In this document: positions 22,401 to 32,882 of the stretch, one piece after another
Position numbering within the stretch: the stretch's first letter is position 1
Layout: every line of letters starts with the position of its first letter
Assembly (NCBI GenBank): GCA_030374765.1
Contig: JARGXX010000003.1
Span: 496,001 to 560,000, forward strand
DNA from: Agarophyton chilense
Taxonomy: Eukaryota > Rhodophyta > Florideophyceae > Gracilariales > Gracilariaceae
DNA length: 64,000 nt
Reading direction: 5' to 3'
Translations under genes and position numbers: made by a program
Notes under the pieces: generated by a model
Seen by the model: the letters and a program-made list of their open reading frames with translations, nothing else
The model's database searches: none
What the model was told of the DNA's origin: nothing

Positions 22401-22986
22401 TTGGAGCCAAGTGGGCGTTGCTGGTTTGTACTCTCAGATTGAGAAAAACGGGTATAAGATCTTGTACCTCACTGCAAGGCCAATAGGTCAAGCGAGCCAA
22501 ACAAGAACGTTCTTGCACAACGTAACGCAAGGGAGTGCCAAGCTTCCCAACGGACCGGTTTTGATGAGTCCCAACCGCTTGGTGGAAAGCTTTGCGAGGG
22601 AAGTAATCAGGCGACGACCTCATGAGTTTAAAATTGCCGCTTTGCGGGAGGTACGTAGTCTGTTTTCACCAGACTACAATCCCTTTCATGCAGGGTTTGG
22701 AAATCGAGAGACTGATGTCATATCCTATAGAGCAGTGGGCCTGATTCCTCAAAGGATCTTTGTGGTTAATACGAGAGGAGAACTTGCGGTTATGAAAGCG
22801 CGCTTTGAGAGCACGGCGTCTTATAGTTCGCTTCAAGAACTGGTTGAAAACGTGTTTCCAGATATTTCCGGACGGACAGGATTTGAGATGATTCGAGCTA
22901 TCACCGACACTGCTACATTTAACGACTGGAAGTGGTGGAAGGGATCTTTACCAGAGATAGATTTCGAAGCCTTGATAGGTGAATAG
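19405..22986 (+). CDS. Lipin (phosphatidate phosphatase)
   Basis: Mg-dependent phosphatidic acid phosphatase of the lipin/Pah1 family, which makes diacylglycerol for storage and membrane lipids at the ER and nuclear envelope. The model of 1193 residues begins at the ATG giving MSAYVGRLFTSL. N-LIP domain, residues 1-100: TATLSGAIDILVIE, PFHVRFGKLQVL and the LGAAGEAYFF element. C-LIP domain, about 960-1130: the catalytic DxDxT motif D978-V-D-G-T982, then LYLTARPIGQA and PNGPVLMSPNRL, then the GFGNRETDVISYRAVG region. Between the domains lie about 800 residues of low complexity, including QSQPEP repeats (about 220-270) and a Ser/Ala run (about 420-435). This is longer than most lipins (about 850-950). 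GC falls from the 5' half to the 3' half. It ends in TAG, with a Tc1 element beginning 61 bases later. Confidence 0.93.
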   Translation: MSAYVGRLFTSLSSAFTDFNTATLSGAIDILVIEDDNGRRHSTPFHVRFGKLQVLKARGIPVNIQLNGHKTNLRMFLGAAGEAYFFNPDAVVTNASIDYDLQSPFDLPTKAATQHLPPPSQIFPAPSLPESSVPSDFDSSCSAVAIVPADVPASDPVPSDHRFEYSSDSDIELTRAQRDGTAQVAQPAHSSPPACASDRKWTTAVAVSFSQFHLESSLAKVQPSSQPEPQSQLEPQSQPESQSQPESQSQPEPQFQPEPQSQPEPRSQPNPYPQPDFPAPDSFSEALFNLPATPPPNRPHPSTKTTSKTQQHEHLSLETPPRTSLSFFATPSPPSSRHPVSSCFQCDEHSPQGERRRLNSPHSQLQVHQSPNSTQPSSNASQIHTAHSLPQSATSTSSSASISAPASASTNLSASASASASASASASTIVLDDGVRSASVQPGKNPDWEKALGITTASGNKCASSAYLTAPTDLHHQQRRTAEQLLAAADSRQAPITPPRPSLLSCEQSRGIRFDAPCTSGLNTTAPGEDACDTPESVPIPSTAPCSGSLDYCSSQINASQPSTVATPTPKKDAGSDPSFESDQPSGRKDEKDIKTARRLNGKINDHQGQSQDVLAQEKDGNQTKNDQYPNLEVMPVVLSEVKSKDKPSRPHSQLEAKANGTISVADSDFSENRVSENDENSGVDGEQHCDDEANNLIPMSLCGNFITESMTLDQSISVFDEHRLPYEDFIKNPEILYDPSLMFRIGSRLVNFKIAAPYVFSAASYQQSPNLDNLTENIMRRDEDATENPPKQPPPTPARRFLWFSWTNVVGESNPEEGKEGGERLKSMEDGAGMGEIVSDKGLDDVTDFVLDAPLSTQDGAQDEAGEHSIESNRGPAIDDVDPPVHIQGAITESPGVARNSNDGLELQTPNVNVPGMVSFSDIDPSALSLRPTSDQLMQLELKPGANTIRFIVESSSVELNCRIFLWSCHTKIVISDVDGTITRSDVLGHLLPAVGRDWSQVGVAGLYSQIEKNGYKILYLTARPIGQASQTRTFLHNVTQGSAKLPNGPVLMSPNRLVESFAREVIRRRPHEFKIAALREVRSLFSPDYNPFHAGFGNRETDVISYRAVGLIPQRIFVVNTRGELAVMKARFESTASYSSLQELVENVFPDISGRTGFEMIRAITDTATFNDWKWWKGSLPEIDFEALIGE
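20075..20215 (+). repeat. QSQPEP-encoding hexapeptide repeat in lipin
   Basis: An 18-base tandem array (CAGTCTCAGCCCGAACCC-type unit), about seven copies, coding for Gln-Ser-Gln-Pro-Glu-Pro variants in the disordered middle of lipin. It probably varies in length between individuals. Confidence 0.8.
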
Positions 22987-23047
22987 ATGAAAACGACACC
23001 GTCACTTCGACATTGTACAGCTACAGTCCCTGAACTATACATACATA

Positions 23048-24345
23048 AAGTCTGTTTCAAAATCATATCCCTCTCGCAAATTTTCCAAAAATCGACGTTT
23101 TGGCTGCAGTAAAACTAACAAACTCAGTGTGAAAAAATTTTCAAATAAAAAAACTGTTTCAAAAACATAACCTTTATTGCATCCTTTTTATTCTAACGCA
23201 AGTTCAGTAGTTTATTTTTGCTCCTTTAGCCTGAATAACACTTATACAACGCTTTGGCATTGATTCTATAAAAGGATTGATAGCATTACAGTCAATCTTT
23301 TCCCAGCAATCTTTGATACAATTTTTCAGATCAAAAACTGTATCAAATTGCCTTCCTTGTCCATAAACTATTCGGGCCAACATTCCCCAAATGTTTTCGA
23401 TATTGTTGAGGTCAAGAGAGCGCGCAGGCCATTCAATAACCGACGTATTTAGACTATTGAACCACTGTTTCATAGAATTGGACTTATGCACAGGTGCATT
23501 ATCATGCTGAAAAATGAATTTTTCTCCGTGCATACATTATGAAAAAGGTAAAAGATAGTTTTCTAAAACCTCAGCATAATTCTCAGAGTTGATTTTAGTT
23601 TCAACAAAAGCCATATTAGTCGCTCCTTTCGTAAAGATTCCAGCCCAAACCATTACTGATGCGCCTCCTGAATGCCTGGTCACAAATTCTTCCTTTTCTT
23701 TTCGTAGATCATGCCAAGAAAAGTTAGAGCAATCTGTATAATCAAAGTAAAACTTTTTTCGTCGAAAAAGATAACAATATTCCATTCCGTTTTCCAATAA
23801 GCCTTTTGAGCACACCAATCAACTCAATTTTTCTTGTTATTATCTTTTTAAAAAAAGTTTTTTTCATTTTTGTGTACTTGAACAAATTTTGACGAATGAC
23901 TTCACGTCATATTTTACATCTTGATAGAAACAAATTTAGATTCTTGAAAATTTTTCCGCAAGATGAAGTGTTACGGCATAGTTCTCGCTTAATTCCACGC
24001 TCATCAGCCGGCGAAAGTGACAAAGAACGGCCGGTTGAACGCTTTTTTACGTATGTAGCGGGGTTTTTGATGAAGTTGCTGATTGTTTTTGGGCTGCGCT
24101 TGCGTTTTCGGGCTATATCTACTGGAATCATACCCTAACCTACTACTTCCATGATTTACAGCTGTACAGAGCGTGTCAGAGATTTACCACGAGCCGCAAT
24201 TGAGCTAATGATTTTTATAAAGGATATACTTTTGAAACAGTGTTCTTGACTTGATGGTTTTTATTTAATGTGAAATGTGCTCTACAGTACGTGAAATGCC
24301 TTTTTGCGCAGTTTTTGTAAAGGGATATGTTTTTGAAACGCACTG
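23048..24345 (-). mobile_element. Tc1/mariner transposon with IR/DR ends, decayed
   Basis: A 1298-base element flanked by TA on both sides (23046-23047 and 24346-24347). Its outer ends match as an inverted repeat: AAGTCTGTTTCAAAA on the left against CAGTGCGTTTCAAAA read inward from the right. A second copy of the same motif lies about 100 bases inside each end (near 23153 and 24238), the IR/DR arrangement known from Sleeping Beauty-like Tc1 elements. The transposase is on the minus strand and spread over three frames: an N-terminal DNA-binding part (23907-24131), a middle part with GGASVMVWAGIF (23537-23818) and a C-terminal part (23204-23533) with the second and third catalytic residues in FQHDNAPVH and SLDLNNIENIW. 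The first catalytic Asp-Glu sits beside a run of A where the frame shifts. It is inactive, and it lies in the likely 3' UTR of lipin. Confidence 0.85.
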
Positions 24346-24435
24346 TATAGTGGTGTGCATTAATATAAGAACACCCCACAGACCACCCACTTCCGTGGCG
24401 ACGTAGCACAGGTACATGTTATTTGAACCGAGCGA
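24346..24435. mobile_element. Relic end of a second Tc1 family
   Basis: The sequence directly after the first Tc1 element (TGTGCATTAATATAAGAACACC) resembles the left end of the Tc1 element at 57230 (TTTGCAAAAGTATAAGAACACC). The first element therefore seems to have inserted at the edge of an older Tc1 copy. Only this end is recognisable. Confidence 0.4.
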
Positions 24436-24440
24436 AAACC

Positions 24441-25549
24441 TGTGACGCAACGCGCCGGGCCCTTATTGAGGACAAGTAGCCACCCTCCTCCGACCTCCTT
24501 ACACTAAGCAGTGACGACGCCGTAATAGCTGGCATACTGCCAGGATGGAATACCTTGCATGGCGCTAGGTGTCATACGTGTGGCAATGGCCGGAAGCTAG
24601 TTCGTGTGGTTGGCACCATACAGTGCTCTGCACTGCTGCCTTGTAATTTTTAATTGTATTTATTAGTTGGAATCTATCGTAATGGCTAACTGCTAAGCGG
24701 CCGGCGGTACTTGAGCGCCGGGTCGCCGGGGGCTATACCGAAGTAAAGTCCAGGAGGCGGGAGAGACGCCTCCGAACTACTAGTTCGTGTCTTGAGACTA
24801 TAGGGTTATCAGACCTTCGTTCCCAGTCGACGCCGACAAGACAGGCAGCAGTCTGATCAACTGCTGCGGAGGTATCTCTCGCGTTTTAGCCTATCGAGTA
24901 TTCCCCGTCCAGTCCTTGCCCTCACGGCCATCGGTCGCCGCGTGGCGCATTGCACTTTCGCTCGGTCTATTGGACCGCTGGCAGTTCTACTGCCCGAGCA
25001 GATTGTAGACCCGTATCCGTTGGATACCGAGGTGTGGATTGGGAGCCTCGGATAAGTGAGTATCACTTCCAGGTGCAGCTGGTAAAGCCAGGCAGGCGCA
25101 TTCGTCTGGGCGCTGGTTCAATCCCAGGGCTTGCCCTGCTTTGCTATCGTCACCCGTTGGGTGTGAGTGATTACAACTTTGTGGCGCCAGTCGGCATAGC
25201 CAAGCAGACGCTCTCGTCTGAGCGCTGGTACAATCTCAGGGCTTGCCCTGCTTTGTTATCGCCACCCGTTGGGTGGCGACGGCTACTCGTCATACGCGGC
25301 GTATATCCAGGCCGATCACTTCGGTTCGTGTCGGATCGACACCACTCCGAACACGTCTTCCGGACGCCAAGAGCTCCTGTGGAACGATAGGAGTCTGTGT
25401 CTAGTCGACACTCCTCGCCTGTGAGACGACGCCTCTCTTGAGTCGTTGCGGACTCTAGGGCCAGATAGCCGACCCCGGCTTTCCAGGCTCTGCCTGTGCG
25501 TAGCTCTCGCCGCCCGCGGCTGGTCGCCCGAGTAGCGCATTTCGTTACA
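24441..25549. mobile_element. Solo LTR (family E), 1.1 kb, AAACC duplication
   Basis: It begins TGTGACGCAA and ends TTCGTTACA, forming a short inverted repeat (TGTRACG...CGTTACA), and is flanked by perfect five-base duplications AAACC (24436-24440 and 25550-25554). These are the marks of an LTR left after recombination of a Ty3/gypsy-type retroelement. The start resembles the LTR start of element B (TGTAACGCAA), so the families may be related. It contains no coding region. It holds two tandem copies of a three-hairpin module (25093-25163 and 25205-25278). Orientation cannot be decided. Confidence 0.75.
25093..25278 (+). repeat. Two tandem three-hairpin modules in LTR E
   Basis: The period is 112 bases. 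Hairpin 1: CAGGCG/CGTCTG (25093-25108) and CAGACG/CGTCTG (25205-25220). Hairpin 2: CAGGG-CTTG-CCCTG (25125-25138 and 25237-25250). Hairpin 3: CACCC-GTT-GGGTG (25151-25163), extended to an 8-bp stem in the second copy (25260-25278). Between copies, stem 1 keeps pairing through a G-U versus A-U exchange, which hints at selection on RNA structure. Confidence 0.7.
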
Positions 25550-26546
25550 AAACCCAAAGTTTCCATACGAAGAAAAACATGTAGCTCTGGGTACCTTTGC
25601 CCGATTTCGGTTCTATGTGCTGCAAATGAAAGCCGAGACTTTCCTCTTAACGCCAGTTAAACACTTAAGGAGTATGTGGGCGCCATCTCTGGATGTGACG
25701 CTGTGAGCCAAACTTTACAGTAAACTTCGGCAGAAATAAGCGTTTTCCGTTACTGAATGGCCCAGATAGATGAGTGAGATATGATTATATCGATAGACTT
25801 CTTCTTCTTGATCTTATTAAACGAACGCAATCAAAGACTTACTTCAATAGTCAATAGGGGGTGTGACTCCCTGGCTTTCCATCAGACACTCAGGATGGGC
25901 AACGTTTCCTTCAGCTTTCTCAATTCTGAGTTAACCAAAATCAGACGTAAACATTTTTTACAAATCATTTTGAGAAGAGTTACTAGCATAAATTATGCTT
26001 TCACCTTTAGCCTGAAGCCGGTCATTTGCAGTAAATATTACGTGGCATTACTTTTGACAGCTTCTTATTCATTTTCGGAACCAAGATCACTACCAGGTCT
26101 TTTTCAAAGTCAAAAGCCTCCCGCTGTGTTTTGTCTTTCTTTATAGACTCAGCACCATTAATACACACATAATTTCTCTCTTTCTCACAGACAAAACTTT
26201 TGCTGGTACCATCGACTCCCAGAGGATGCCCCATTGAGCGGCTAACTCTTAAATGGTCTTCTGAACTTCAGCAAACGCTTCCCAAATTTTTTTAATGTAT
26301 GGGATTGCTCTTCAAAGGGCAGTCGACTACTAGACCTCAGGTGGCCGACACCTCACGATCTGGTAAATTTGAAGGCCTCGGAACCAAAAAAAGTGAAGTG
26401 TTTGGGTGTAAATGTTTTGCTAAAGTCACCCGAAAGAGAACTTGGAGACATAACAGCCTATTTTACAGAGACCTAGAACCTTTAAAATGGAGCTGAATCG
26501 CATTGCTAGTCGGTAATTACTACTATGTGCTTTCAGGTTACTCTAA
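25550..26546. other. Unassigned AT-rich sequence
   Basis: No gene recognised. A minus-strand frame at 26022-26234 has some protein-like composition but no domain. It may be the 3' part of the old gypsy relic A or another decayed element. Confidence 0.4.
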
Positions 26547-27151
26547 TGTCGTATAGTGGCAGAAGGGTTGACCTTTGAGGTTGTCGATATACTACACTGA
26601 CCTTGTAGGTGATGGATGCGAGGGATCATCGGCCATGCAGCTCCGGGCGAGCTACCATCTAGCTGTTGTCAGCCACGTGTAGTGTTGAAATGTACCTTCT
26701 GGTTGAGTAATTGTACTTGTAATTGTAATTATATTTATTTTAGTACAGTAGTGGAGTGGCCACCTTGCACTGTAGCCAGTGCTGGCCAGATCTCTGACAC
26801 TAGGTCAGAGACCGTGCCTTGCTGGCACCTCCCGGGTGATCTGGAGAGTGCAGTCCACTGCATATAGGGAACTGCATCTGCCCCATCCTAATCTCATAAA
26901 GAAAGGCGCCACTTGGGTCACAACTATACTTTTTGGTTCATTGTTTCTCAACTACCACACAGGCTTTCCCGCGCGTCGACGCCTACCATCGTTCACCTAC
27001 ACGGTATGGGCTAGTTGCCCCGCCAGTTGCCCCTGCGGGTTTTCACGGTGCCCTGTTACCATTGAGGTTTACTACGTCTACCTTCTAAGGTTGAGCGTCA
27101 CCACGCTCCCGAGACAAGACAGTAGCATACCCCAGAGGTGATTGTACGACA
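26547..27151 (+). mobile_element. Solo LTR (family D), copy 1
   Basis: A 605-base LTR beginning TGTCGTA and ending TACGACA, a perfect terminal inverted repeat. The flanks TCTAA and TTTAA look like a slightly diverged five-base target duplication. A second copy lies in the opposite orientation at 28217-28850. No internal region of this family remains between the two, so these are independent solo LTRs. Confidence 0.75.
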
Positions 27152-30100
27152 TTTAATCGCTGCTAACAGCGTTCAAAGCAATTAATACCAAAATAAATAC
27201 AATAACTATGATAATTTTCCTACTGCGCCATTTGACTGTCAAGGTCATCGATGAAATAGAAAACAAAGACCCTGCTGGCACTCTATACACGTTTGTTACA
27301 GCCATGCTCGAGCACTTTATGCGTTCCGGGACCCACATTGTTGCAAACCTTATGGTTGCTATACCGCGCTAACCTAAATTCTTAAGCATCTATTAGTTGC
27401 GGGACATAGGGGTTTGAGCTACTTGCATGTATTCCTTGAAAAGTTTAATCGGTTGTGTTGTGAGATCAGAGTATACCTTTGATAATCTTCTCAAACAAAA
27501 CGAAAGGTTCCATAGCATTTCGAGGAGAAGGCTTGCCTCTGGGCTGCTTGCTTCTTGACTGCTTGTCTCTTGATTGTTGCATTCTGTGATTTGCCCTTTG
27601 GCACCAAAATCTGGTCTTCAACATGAAATCTTCCTATCTTCTCCGAGATATCCTTAGTAACTCGTAACTCCGTGCGTCCTGCCCGAGAGTTACATACTGC
27701 AAAAATTTTCATAGTCCTGAATCTCTCGGATGAGTAACCAATGCGCGCCGTTATTCCAGAGTCTTGCGATGATATACAGTTTTTCACTCCTTAAGGTAAC
27801 TCAAACGCCGAGATGCCACATTCAAGGTGTCGAAGTCTGTAACCATAGAGAACTGAGGACAATTAGTAATCCCAAGTTGACGCATTGACCAAACCCATCT
27901 TTTCAAGAGCTCCTATAAGTGTACCAACCATTCTTTTCTTTCTGTCCTACCATTGGACATTGGTGCGTAAGCTAGAACCGTTTTCCATTTTATTCCTATC
28001 TGCCCCATAATCGATGTAATTAACCGCGATATGGAACAAGGTTGCATTGCCCGACACTATTATACGAGGGAGGCCAAAAAACAGATGATTCTCTTCTTCA
28101 TGAAATCCAAAACAGTTTCTGATGTTGAGTCCTTTTTAGGTGCAGCAATGGGCCAACCAGTGAGATTCTCAACACAGAGCAAGAGAAACCGGTTCTTAGT
28201 CTTACTCTTCTCAAATTGTCGTACAATCACCTCTGGGGTATGCTACTGTCTTGTCTCGGGAGCTTGGTGACGCTCAACCGTAGGGAGCGTGGTGACGCTC
28301 AACCTTAGAAAGTAGACGTAGTAAACCTCGATGGTAACAGGTCACCGTGAAAACCCGCAAGGGCAAACGACGAGGCAACTAGCCTATGCCGTGTAGGTGA
28401 ACGATGGTAGGCGTCGACGCGCGGGAAAGCCTGTGTGGTATTTGAGAAACAATGAACCAAAAGGTATAGTTGTGACCCAAGTTGTGTCTGTTTTTATCAG
28501 ATTAGGATGGGGGAGGTGCAGTTCCCTATATGCAGTGGACTGCACTCTCCAGATCACCCGGGAGGTGCCAGCAAGGCACGGTCTCTGACCTAGTGTCAGA
28601 GACCTGGCCAACACTGGCTACAGTGCAAAGTGGCCACTCCACTACTGTACTAAAATAAATATAATTAAAATTACAGGTACTAACAATTACTCAACCATAA
28701 AATACATGTAAACACTACACGTGGCTGACAACACCTAGAGGGCAGCTCGCCCGGAGCTGCATGGCCGATGATCCTTCGCATCTATCACCTATAAGGTCAG
28801 TGTAGTATATTGACAACCTCAACGGTCAGCCCTTCTGCCACTATACGATACAAATGGTCCAAAAAAGTCAATTTAAAATATATCAAAGAGACGAGAAGCA
28901 GGTGTGCGAATATTGCTGTATTACCGGGAAGTGCAGCCATTCCCCGGGAAGCATCACAAGTTTTCACGTTTTCACTGACCTCCCGATACATATATCGTCC
29001 CCGAAACCTTTAGGTGATGAACCTTCTTGTAGATTTCATATCCCAGTGTCCAATGTCTTCAGGAAAAGAGCGCAAAGTATCCTTTCTCTGAATAAGATCT
29101 GGTCCGACTGGCAGTCCATTTGCCGTTATTCGAAACAGTTTTCATTCCCAGACCAGTACTTGTTTTGCATTCCGTTTTACTGTTTGAGTAACAGGGACGT
29201 CACATCCAACAACAAAACACAAAGGTAGCGAGAAATGTTCGCATGCAACGGTTCAAGTCCAGAAACCTGGTCTGCGTCTGCAGTGAGACATGAGCGTTCT
29301 CCTTCGCCTTCTTGCGACCTGATCTGTTCACCATGATCAATTCTTGAAAGATAGTTTACTGCACCATTGTCATTTTCAGCCCGATAAACTATCTCGAAGT
29401 CATACTCGGCGAGAAATCAAGCCATCGAGCTAGACTCTCATGCATGTCCAGTTTTTTGAAAGCATATTGAAGGGCCATATGATCGGTAACAACTTTGAAA
29501 GGGATGGATGACAGTAGATACACCCTGAAACTTCTTCAGCGCAATTATGACTGCTAAAGATTCCCGATCAAATGCAGAATTATTCCTTTCCTCTGCAGTC
29601 ATCGTATGACTAGCAAATTGAAATAGGTGGACCTCGCCATCTTCTTTTCTATGCGACAACACGGCTCCCAAAAAAACACTTGAAACATCTATTTCCACAA
29701 CGATAGGTTTCTCAAATTCGGAAAATGTTGAGACTTGGGGTTCGGTTAGCTTCTCTTTCAACTCATAGAAGGCTCACAGCATATCCTTTTTCGACTTCAG
29801 ACTCTTGTTTCCAGATGTAGCACTGTGAAGCACAGCTAAAGTCTCGTCGGATTTTTGATAAAACAACGACAGTACCCAGCTAGACTAAGAAATCACCTGG
29901 GTTCAGTGGTCGTTGAAGGTATCAGTGATTCTTGAATTCTTTCCATCTTGTCAGGATCCACAAAAACACCGCTCTTGCCAATGACGCGATTGAGTAGCGA
30001 TAATTTCGAAAGAGCGAAGAAACACTTTGATAATTTCAGCTTAAAAACATGCTTTTTTTTCCTTTCCAAAGAGTGTTTGATGTGCTTCACATATTCTGCA

Positions 30101-30354
30101 AGGCTTCTCGAGAAAAATACAACGTCTGAAATATAGACCTGGACAAGAAAAAGGCCGCGGAGGATAAAATCCATCATACGCTGAAAAGTTGAAGGGGCAT
30201 TCATGAGGCCAAACGGCATATATTCAAACATGAACGTTCCATATCTTCATACGAACGTAGAGATCGTTTTGCAGTGTTCTGCCATTTTCACTTACCTGTA
30301 CCCAGAGAAATTATCTAGTGTAGAGAAGAGGCAGAATTCTACTAAGTCATCGAA
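27152..30354 (-). mobile_element. Old Ty3/gypsy relic A, 3' part of pol
   Basis: Remains of a minus-strand gypsy element. In coding order: reverse transcriptase with FEYMPFGLMNAPSTFQRMM (29893-30231), RNase H (29438-29761, EIDVSSVFLGAVL), an integrase N-terminal part (about 28851-29330), integrase core with a SNGRTER-like segment (about 27800-28216) and a C-terminal tail (27491-27787). It is clearly old and heavily broken. A family D LTR sits inside its integrase and the whole of element C sits inside its reverse transcriptase. The 5' remainder continues at 40952. Its own LTRs were not found. Confidence 0.75.
28217..28850 (-). mobile_element. Solo LTR (family D), copy 2, CAAAT duplication
   Basis: A 634-base LTR in reverse orientation to copy 1, flanked by perfect CAAAT duplications (28212-28216 and 28851-28855). 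It contains a short internal duplication (GGTGACGCTCAACC twice, 28266-28302) that copy 1 lacks. It is inserted in the integrase region of relic A. Confidence 0.85.
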
Positions 30355-30359
30355 GATCT
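30355..30359. repeat. Target-site duplication of element C (GATCT, left)
   Basis: GATCT directly left of the LTR; it matches 40947-40951 perfectly. Confidence 0.9.
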
Positions 30360-31026
30360 TGTAGTATCCGCTCTAACGGAGAGAGCAGACACCTGCGACA
30401 GCGTTCGGACTGCCCATGGGTCGCTTGCGGCGAAGGAAAAGGGGTGGTAGAGCTACAACACCAGCGAGCTGGAAGTGGGGTGTAAGGCGACTACTCGCCA
30501 GCGAGGGTGAACAGTGCAAATGAAAAACGTTGATGGAACGTAGGTACGAGACGGCTCGTGAAGTGGTTGGGGGCTGACTATCTATTATAGCTCGTCTGGA
30601 TCTCCGGTTAAGGAATCCTAAGCGAGGAACAGTATAGTCATGATGCCCATTTTGTCTCCTTTACTTGGAGTGGGCGCTCACCTCTGGTACACTATATACT
30701 TTGTGCCAGGGTGAGTGCCCAAATTAATATATAAATAATACCCAGTGGTCAGCCACTTAGCCAAACCACTGTATGGGTATGGTCCCTAATGGACGTCTAG
30801 CTACAAAGGGTAGTAAAACCAGCCACGTGGATTGCCACTTCATGCGCCGTTATAAGCCAATCCACTCGTGATACCACGTGTCCCACTAAGACATTCTGCC
30901 TCTAGGCATCCTACGCGGGGTGCCGTTTCATATCACAAGTTTGATGACATCACTCACTTATGAGTTCCAACCGCGACTTCGCGAAAAACCAACATATCGG
31001 ATTCCCCGACATAGTAGAATACTACT
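30360..31026 (-). repeat. 3' LTR of element C
   Basis: 667 bases, TGTAGTATCC to TACTACT. It is nearly identical to the LTR at 40281-40946 and to the third copy at 53356-54022. Confidence 0.9.
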
Positions 31027-31050
31027 AACCCCCCTTGTTAAGCGCGAGCC

Positions 31051-32882
31051 ATGGGGGACGCAGGAAGCGTTTATACGCAGTCAGACCGGTGTTCCGGGTA
31101 CTCAACGTCATCACGAATTCCTCGCCGCACGACCAACTCTTACAGTTATCAACAGCATTCTGTTCCTCACCGCTCTTCAGCTCGATCTCTCGCGATGGAT
31201 CCGAACGCTGGGTCCAACCCGTTTCAGCCCTCCTCTGAGGATGTGCCTTCTGGGGCTCCGCTCCGTCCAACACTGCTGGTTCTGCGTCGCAGGCCACTGC
31301 ACAACTCGGTCCATACCGTTCGTTCCCCACACCGTACACCGGATTCCGGTCGGTACCGTTACCTCAGCCAACCGTGGCTCCAATGCCGAACGCGGCTTAC
31401 GTCGCCTCTGCAGGTGTGCTTAGAGCTTTTTCTCGTCGTGCTCAGCGGAGCTACCCGCACCCTGCGGACTTCTCTGGGCGAGATCCTCTCGACAACGTTG
31501 AACTTTTCGCGCAAGCGCCCTGGTTTGATCCAGTTGCCATCCGCGATGACGCGTTGATACCACTGTATGTACATGGTGGGTACTTCCCTGACGGTATTCG
31601 GGAACACGCGATTTATAGCAACGACTGGGCGAGCCGTATTGCTTTGCCAGACGACGCGATTGCGTGATATTCAACGGAAACCTTATCCGAAGCCCGTACG
31701 CGGTTCACCAAGCTAAATTATCAGCGTCTTCACCGACTCATCAATACGGTTCTCCTCCCGTAAGATTGGGAACTAGATACCTGGAAACCCCGTACCGACG
31801 GTGGAGGTTACTCGTATATCGAGACACTCGCTGAAATCGATGTTAGCGGTTGGCGCGGTGTGCGCGGTGTGCGTGATGCAGCTCTCTGCTTTCAGGAACC
31901 TCTTCTCCGTGCGGAGTTCCGCATCCTTCAAAAGTTTGACATTCCCTATTGGGATTATCCCCGTTGGGAACTTCGTACTCGATCACGTTTGGGCTATTTG
32001 GTGCAGTATCAAATGATCGAGATTGACCGCATCCGGCGGAACGCGCGCTTCGGGCGCTACATCGGTATTCCGGAGCATTTGGCGGCGATCGAGAGTCTTT
32101 ATGGTTGCCATGTGGAGCTCCCACCGGAGATCTCCTACATCGGGTCCGCGATTGTTAACGACCCGTTCTCGGGATATTGGACGGTGGTTTACACCGAGTT
32201 TATCGCCAAGATGGCAGTCTTGCTCCTGTGGGATGCTTATGATACCTTCAGAGTTTGGTACATGTCGCCCACAGCGCGAAAGTATGCGAGAGAACTAGAT
32301 CTTTCCCCTGTACCGGGATCCCGTGCGAACTATGCCGACTTCCTCCATCTTGTGGATTTGATCGACAGTGTCGAATGGTCTGGATTGCAAGCTGATCAAT
32401 CCGCTCGCGGAACCCGTGCAAGACACTACGACCATTCTCCTGGACGAACAGCAAGTGCTGGAGATTTCGTTGGTTACGACCCCTGGACGCGCCAGTTGAT
32501 CACCTCCGAGCAGGCTCGCTTTCTTCGGGAGACCCCGCGTGACATGCCACCGAACACTCTTACTGAATACGTGTACGATGGTACTCCATCCGAGAATGGA
32601 GAGGAACCGTATGAGGAAGCGCCGGGAGCTGAGGCTGAACTCGGTTACGAGGACGAGCCCGAGCTGGCAGGCGTAGCGACTTCCGTCGGTCAATCCGCAG
32701 CGGCGGGAGTTGCTCAAGAGTACGTTCATGGGTTTACTCAACAACCGAGTGCAGTGACGGTCGAAGATCCAGGCTTGGATCCGCTGAGGCAGTTCCTCTT
32801 AGACGCGGGCTTTCCCGTGGACCAAGTTGAGGGTGATCGCGCACAGCTTCTTGCGAACCTGCGTGCTCGCACATCTCCTTGA
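31051..32882 (+). other. Antisense ORF block of element C
   Basis: A plus-strand coding-like block opposite in direction to gag-pol. A Pro/Ser-rich lead (MDPNAGSNPFQPSSEDVP from 31195) is followed by a long part rich in Trp, Tyr and Arg, and then by an acidic tail. The longest open stretch is 31860-32882, about 340 residues. The composition (FDIPYWDYPRWELRTR; WDAYDTFRVWYMS) looks like a real protein rather than a shadow, since the minus strand here has no long frame of its own. No family recognised. The block is broken in this copy. Confidence 0.6.

Noticed and set aside
25110-25130. tRNA-like B-box (GGTTCAATCC) suggesting a SINE or tRNA gene
   Set aside because: No cloverleaf or A-box at the right distance; the segment belongs to a hairpin module within an LTR with a five-base duplication.
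26547-28850. The inverted 600-base repeats as ends of one large DNA transposon
   Set aside because: Each copy has its own five-base flanking duplication and TG..CA-like LTR ends, and the sequence between them belongs to relic A.
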